A stretch of DNA of 64,000 bases from Liolophura sinensis. Its lineage: Eukaryota > Mollusca > Polyplacophora > Chitonida > Chitonidae. The notes under the pieces were generated by a model. The model had not been told where the DNA came from. It searched no databases and was given only the letters and a program-made list of their open reading frames with translations. Positions within the stretch are counted from its first letter, which is position 1; each line of letters begins with the position of its first letter. The DNA is taken from the NCBI RefSeq assembly GCF_032854445.1, contig NC_088297.1:16131127-16195126 (forward strand), given 5' to 3'. Both the position numbers and the translations under genes were made by a program. Below, piece by piece: positions 61,001 to 64,000 of this stretch.

Positions 61001-63106
61001 CCAGCTCATTCTGGCTTCCTCTCCGGCCAAAGATGAGAAGGACTGGCAGCAGTCTGTGGATGGTCCTGGGTTTCCCCCGGATTCTGTCTGGTTTTCTCCC
61101 ACCTTAATCCTGGCTGCTGTCAGATAAGTGAAATATTCTTGAGTTCGTCATAATACACCAATCAAATAAATAAGAGATACGCGAAAAAGTGATATAATTT
61201 ATTTGTCAGTGTATGTATAATTTGGCTGTGTACATGTTGTGACAAAATGTAACAAAATGTGACAAATTCAGCAAACCTGTTGTGACAAAATGTAAGTAAA
61301 CTTAAGAAAACATGTTCTAGCAAATTAAACCAACATGTTGTGCCAAAAGCAAATAAATGATGCAAAATGTAAAATATTTAAATGTGTTGAAATCAACACG
61401 AGTTCCCACTGGTTGTAACAAATTTGAACGAAAAGTCTGATGATGTTTACAACCTGTCAGAGAGGCAAAGATTTTGGGAATACAAAATTTCACAAATACT
61501 GTGTACACAACCAGTATGTGTACATGTGTATACAATGTATGCTACTGAAACATTTATCTGATGTGTCAAACAAAACCAATTACCGTAAGTGACCTACCAA
61601 TTTGACCACAAAAGAGCCTTTTTGGAGGCAAATAAATGTCATGAGATATTAGTTTTGGTGCTAAAATTTACATTTTCCCAGTAGGATATCATCCTACCTT
61701 TCAAACACCTCTCAAGACAGCTTTTTGAAATCAGTAGAACTCCAAGACTCTGAAAAAAATAAGAAACTTACTCATGGACGAAACTTTAGGTCTTTTATTG
61801 TAAGTCAAGTTTTCACCTGTAATGCCTGTATTGGAGGAGATCTGAGATTGGCTTCGCTCCGTTCAGCTTAGGGGTCAGATATACACATGTACATGCACTC
61901 TAGTGCTCGAAACCATCAAGATCAAGCTCGAGAGGTTATCCTGGTGAATGGCGGTGCATGGTTTAATCTAGTTTCTCCCCCCCCTTCTCCCTCATCCCCT
62001 CAAGCAATAAATGTGTAATGACTGATTCAGTGGCCTAATGGTTAGGGCATCTGCCTCAAAGGCTTCGGGGGCCTCCATGCCTCAGTTGGTTAGCGCGCTA
62101 GCGCAGCGTAATAACCCAGGAGCCTCTCACCAATGCGGTCGCTCTGAGTTCAAGTCCAGCTTATGCTGGCTTCCTCTCCGGCCGTACGTGGGAAGGTCTG
62201 GCACCAACCTGCGGGTGGTCATGGGTTTTCCCCTGGGCTCTGCCCGGTTTCCTCCCACCATAATGCTGGCCGCTGTCGTATAAGTGAAGTATTCTCGAGT
62301 ACGGCGTAAAACACCAATCAAATAAATAAATCAGAGGCTCCGCTCTGATAAGTTAGAGCATGGAAACAGTATAATGGGACTAGGTGGGGTGTTATGTCTG
62401 GTGTCTGAGGCATTATGCTATTTTATCACATAAAAATTGCTAAGTACATGTACAGTATGAAACCCCAAGTATACTTTCATACATACATAGCATTGCATTC
62501 CATTAGTGAAAAATTGGGCCCTCTGTGGCCTAGGTGGTCAGTGTGTCAGCATGGCACAGGAGCCTCTCACCATTGTGTCACTGAGTTTAAGTCCAGCTCA
62601 TGCTGGCTTCCTCTTGGGCCACACATTGGAGGGTCTGCCTGCAGCCTGCGGATGATCATGGTTTTCCACTGGGTTCAGTCTGGTTTCCTCCCACCGTGCT
62701 GCTGGCCACCATCGTGTATGTGGAATATTCTTGGGTACGGCATAAAACAGCAATCAGATAAATTAATAAATAATGCAATAATCAAATAAATAATAGTAAA
62801 TCAAATAAATAAACGAACAACTGCATTAAACCCTGAATAAAAAAATAGTCTCATGATGATTTCCCTGCCCACAGGCCGTAAGCTGCTCCCTGGCGGTGAT
62901 GGGATTCGGCGAGTCAATCATGGTTCTGGCAGGAGAGGACAATCCATGGATCGCCAGAGGTGTGGCCATCGGTATCACCCTCCTCCTGATGGGCATCAAC
63001 GTGGCAGGGGTCAAGTGGGTAATTCGTCTCCAGCTCCTGCTGCTTATCGCGCTCTTCCTCTCCACTATGGACCTCATTGTGGGATCCTTTCTTCACACAG
63101 TGCCAG
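55071..63106 (+). CDS. SLC12A8: SLC12A8-like transporter, first four coding exons (gene continues past the window)
   Basis: Membrane protein of the cation-chloride cotransporter family (SLC12/APC fold). Mammalian SLC12A8 (CCC9) has been reported as a nicotinamide mononucleotide transporter, a claim that is disputed. Exons: 55071-55286, 56401-56541, 60209-60400, 62875-63106, all GT-AG with consistent phase; the last ends one base into a codon at GT 63107. Exon 1 gives about 72 cytosolic residues ending NELFHEDE, like vertebrate QELFHE. Exon 2 holds the family signature [15 protein letters not shown] and transmembrane helix 1. Exon 3 adds helix 2, the [14 protein letters not shown] loop and the start of helix 3. 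Exon 4 holds [14 protein letters not shown] and helices 4-5, ending TMDLIVGSF. The start at 55071 (MTDSSDTES) is preferred; an in-frame ATG at 54939 would add 44 residues. Roughly the N-terminal 40 percent of the protein is present. Confidence 0.95.
55390..55622 (+). mobile_element. SINE family B, 5'-truncated
   Basis: From GATAAGGCAACAACTGGTTG, through GGTTGACCCGTATCAGTATA, to the tail AGTACGACGTTAAACCCCGA and (CACT)n. SLC12A8 intron 1. Confidence 0.88.
55761..56019 (+). mobile_element. SINE family A, full length
   Basis: Head GACCTTCGTGGCTGAGTTGG. 15-base target-site duplication ATACATGYATCAGTG with one mismatch (55746-55760 and 56020-56034). SLC12A8 intron 1. Confidence 0.96.
56765..56900 (-). 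mobile_element. SINE family A 3' fragment
   Basis: Tail and 3' body only. Perfect 13-base target-site duplication TCCACAGTGGTCA (56752-56764 and 56901-56913), so it integrated already truncated. Confidence 0.95.
56950..57180 (+). mobile_element. Diverged SINE family A copy
   Basis: Head GGGCCTCCGTGGCTGAGCAG with an internal loss, CTCGTGCTGGCTTCCTCTCC, then a degraded 3' body and AAATAAATAAATAAA. Confidence 0.8.
57355..58795. repeat. 42-bp minisatellite, about 34 copies, in SLC12A8 intron 2
   Basis: Unit CTGTATGAAGAGGTATATAT, GTGTTCAGGAGCAAAGCCAG, TC. Frames of 491 (plus) and 478 (minus) codons run through it because 42 is a multiple of three. The block starting GGCCTGTATGAAG recurs at 57818 and 58364, 546 bases apart (13 units). 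The array lies inside an intron between two well-supported exons, so I treat the frames as artefacts. Confidence 0.95.
59180..59600 (+). repeat. Dispersed repeat family E, copy 3
   Basis: Collinear with 44225-44640 over about 400 bases. SLC12A8 intron 2. Confidence 0.8.
59648..59882 (-). mobile_element. SINE family A copy, head truncated
   Basis: Tail TTTATTTGTTTGATTGGTGT and body through the box-B region to GGGTCATTACGCTGCTCTA. Possible short target-site duplication GCTCTA. Confidence 0.92.
60704..60920 (-). mobile_element. SINE family A copy, head truncated; inverted pair member
   Basis: Tail TTTATTTATTTATTTGATTG, body to TTGAACTCACAGCCATGACA. It lies head-to-head with the copy at 60922-61170. 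Confidence 0.9.
60922..61170 (+). mobile_element. SINE family A copy; inverted pair member
   Basis: Starts in the box-A region (CAAGGTGGTTAGCACACCAG), has GAGTTCAAGTCCAGCTCATT, and ends CAATCAAATAAATAAG. Confidence 0.9.
62020..62490 (+). mobile_element. SINE family C copy split by a family A insertion
   Basis: The 5' part CAGTGGCCTAATGGTTAGGG to CTCAAAGGCTTCG stops at about 62066. The element resumes at about 62335 (GGCTCCGCTCTGATAAG) with GTGTTATGTCTGGTGTCTGA and a degraded tail. GGCTTCG/GGCTCCG flank the insertion. Confidence 0.7.
62067..62333 (+). mobile_element. SINE family A, full length, nested in family C
   Basis: Starts GGGGGCCTCCATGCCTCAGT; box-B region GAGTTCAAGTCC; tail CAATCAAATAAATAAA. 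Confidence 0.95.
62515..62790 (+). mobile_element. SINE family A, diverged
   Basis: Head TGGGCCCTCTGTGGCCTAGG, GAGTTTAAGTCCAGCTCATG, tail CAATCAGATAAATTAATAAA. It ends about 85 bases before SLC12A8 exon 4. Confidence 0.88.
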
Positions 63107-64000
63107 GTACAGTAGGGGTTATCTCCCTTTGTTGTAGCGCAATCAAAAACCCTGTCACCTTATTGTTCAGTTGAACTCCAAGGTCTGTCCAGAAAATAGC
63201 CATTGGTACCTGATACCTGTTAAAACACCCCTTTAGATAAAGTATTATAACTACTATTGTCCATGTTATGTTTTGGAGCTTTGGTGCCTAATTCCTCAAC
63301 CTTTTCGCATATGAAAAAGCAATTATGAATACGGTTTATGCACATTTTTAATTTGATTTTGGAGACAGAACGACATTGATAGGATAGGATGGCCCAGTTT
63401 TAGGACTTCACAAAAAGTATAATTTTATCAGTTAACACATGATAATGCCTTCAGAATATCAGGCATGAGGATTTCACGGTCGGTTCCCAGCTTAAAAATT
63501 CATGGAACTACAAAGTTTGTGGTCCCACTCACTCAGTACTGCTTAGTAAACATTGAACAGAGGTAATTGTCCGAAGACTTGAGTTGTTAACCTTCAAATT
63601 GTGGCCAAGATGTCAGTAGACGCTTGTACTTTGTTGCCAGGAGTGGTGTCAAGAAAAATGGACCTTTTTTAAATCTGTGTAGTGAGCCTGCAGTGCTAAC
63701 GATGGACAGGAAGTAGCACAGCCAAGGAATTACATGCAGGACAGAAAGACAGTCAAGTTCCTTGACCAAGGAAATTTCATGAGATGAAATTCAGATTCTG
63801 AGATTCGTTTGATGCAAGGCTGTTGTGGAAGTTGTACTTAACACATGCTGCAGTGTGCGCCTCTTGTAGGGGAGATAACTTAAATTGACAAAGTTTAGAA
63901 TACCAGTTCTCTCCCTTCGTTTTTCCACAGTTTGCAGTCTGATGCCTCAATCATTAAGTGACAGTTCATACATTTTAAACAAAAATGTTGAGGGATTATG
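63107..64000. other. SLC12A8 intron 4 (start)
   Basis: It begins with a canonical donor (CCAG|GTACAG). An incomplete family D element is at 63287-63465. I see nothing else in it up to the window end. Confidence 0.6.

Overview
This is eukaryotic DNA: split genes with GT-AG introns, no operons, many tRNA-derived SINEs and many tandem arrays. The dominant SINE, with a tail of AATAAATAAAT type, resembles SINEs I associate with molluscs. Lophotrochozoan, probably mollusc, is my best guess, but the species cannot be read from the sequence.

Three genes can be reconstructed exon by exon. (1) Plus strand, 2182-12254: twelve exons of a microsomal-type cytochrome P450 (CYP3A/clan-3-like), complete except for the N-terminal membrane-anchor exon. 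Its I-helix has Ser-Ser where almost all P450s have Ala/Gly-Gly. (2) Minus strand, 40884-22797: fifteen exons of NMD3, the 60S ribosomal subunit export adaptor. They join in frame into a complete 504-residue protein. (3) Plus strand, 55071 to beyond the window end: the first four coding exons of SLC12A8, a cation-chloride-cotransporter-family membrane protein. A possible last exon of an unrecognised plus-strand gene lies at 52218-52322. These genes have unrelated housekeeping or metabolic roles, and nothing suggests they work together.

Layout: 1-2181 upstream or first intron of the P450; 2182-12254 P450; 12255-22796 intergenic, holding a 48-bp array, a MITE-like element, SINEs and a 39-bp array; 22797-40884 NMD3, its introns full of SINEs; 40885-52217 mostly repeats (SINEs, a 29-bp array, a 27-bp array and a satellite built from a SINE fragment); 52218-55070 SINE-free, AT-rich sequence; 55071-64000 SLC12A8, with a 42-bp array in its second intron.

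The long open frames in this window (up to 491 codons) are nearly all artefacts of tandem arrays whose unit is a multiple of three. The most notable structure is in NMD3: two introns begin with tandem arrays made from the end of the preceding exon plus its splice donor, giving many decoy 5' splice sites. A third NMD3 donor has a SINE tail starting at intron position +6. I see no CRISPR, operon, phage or other prokaryote-like system.
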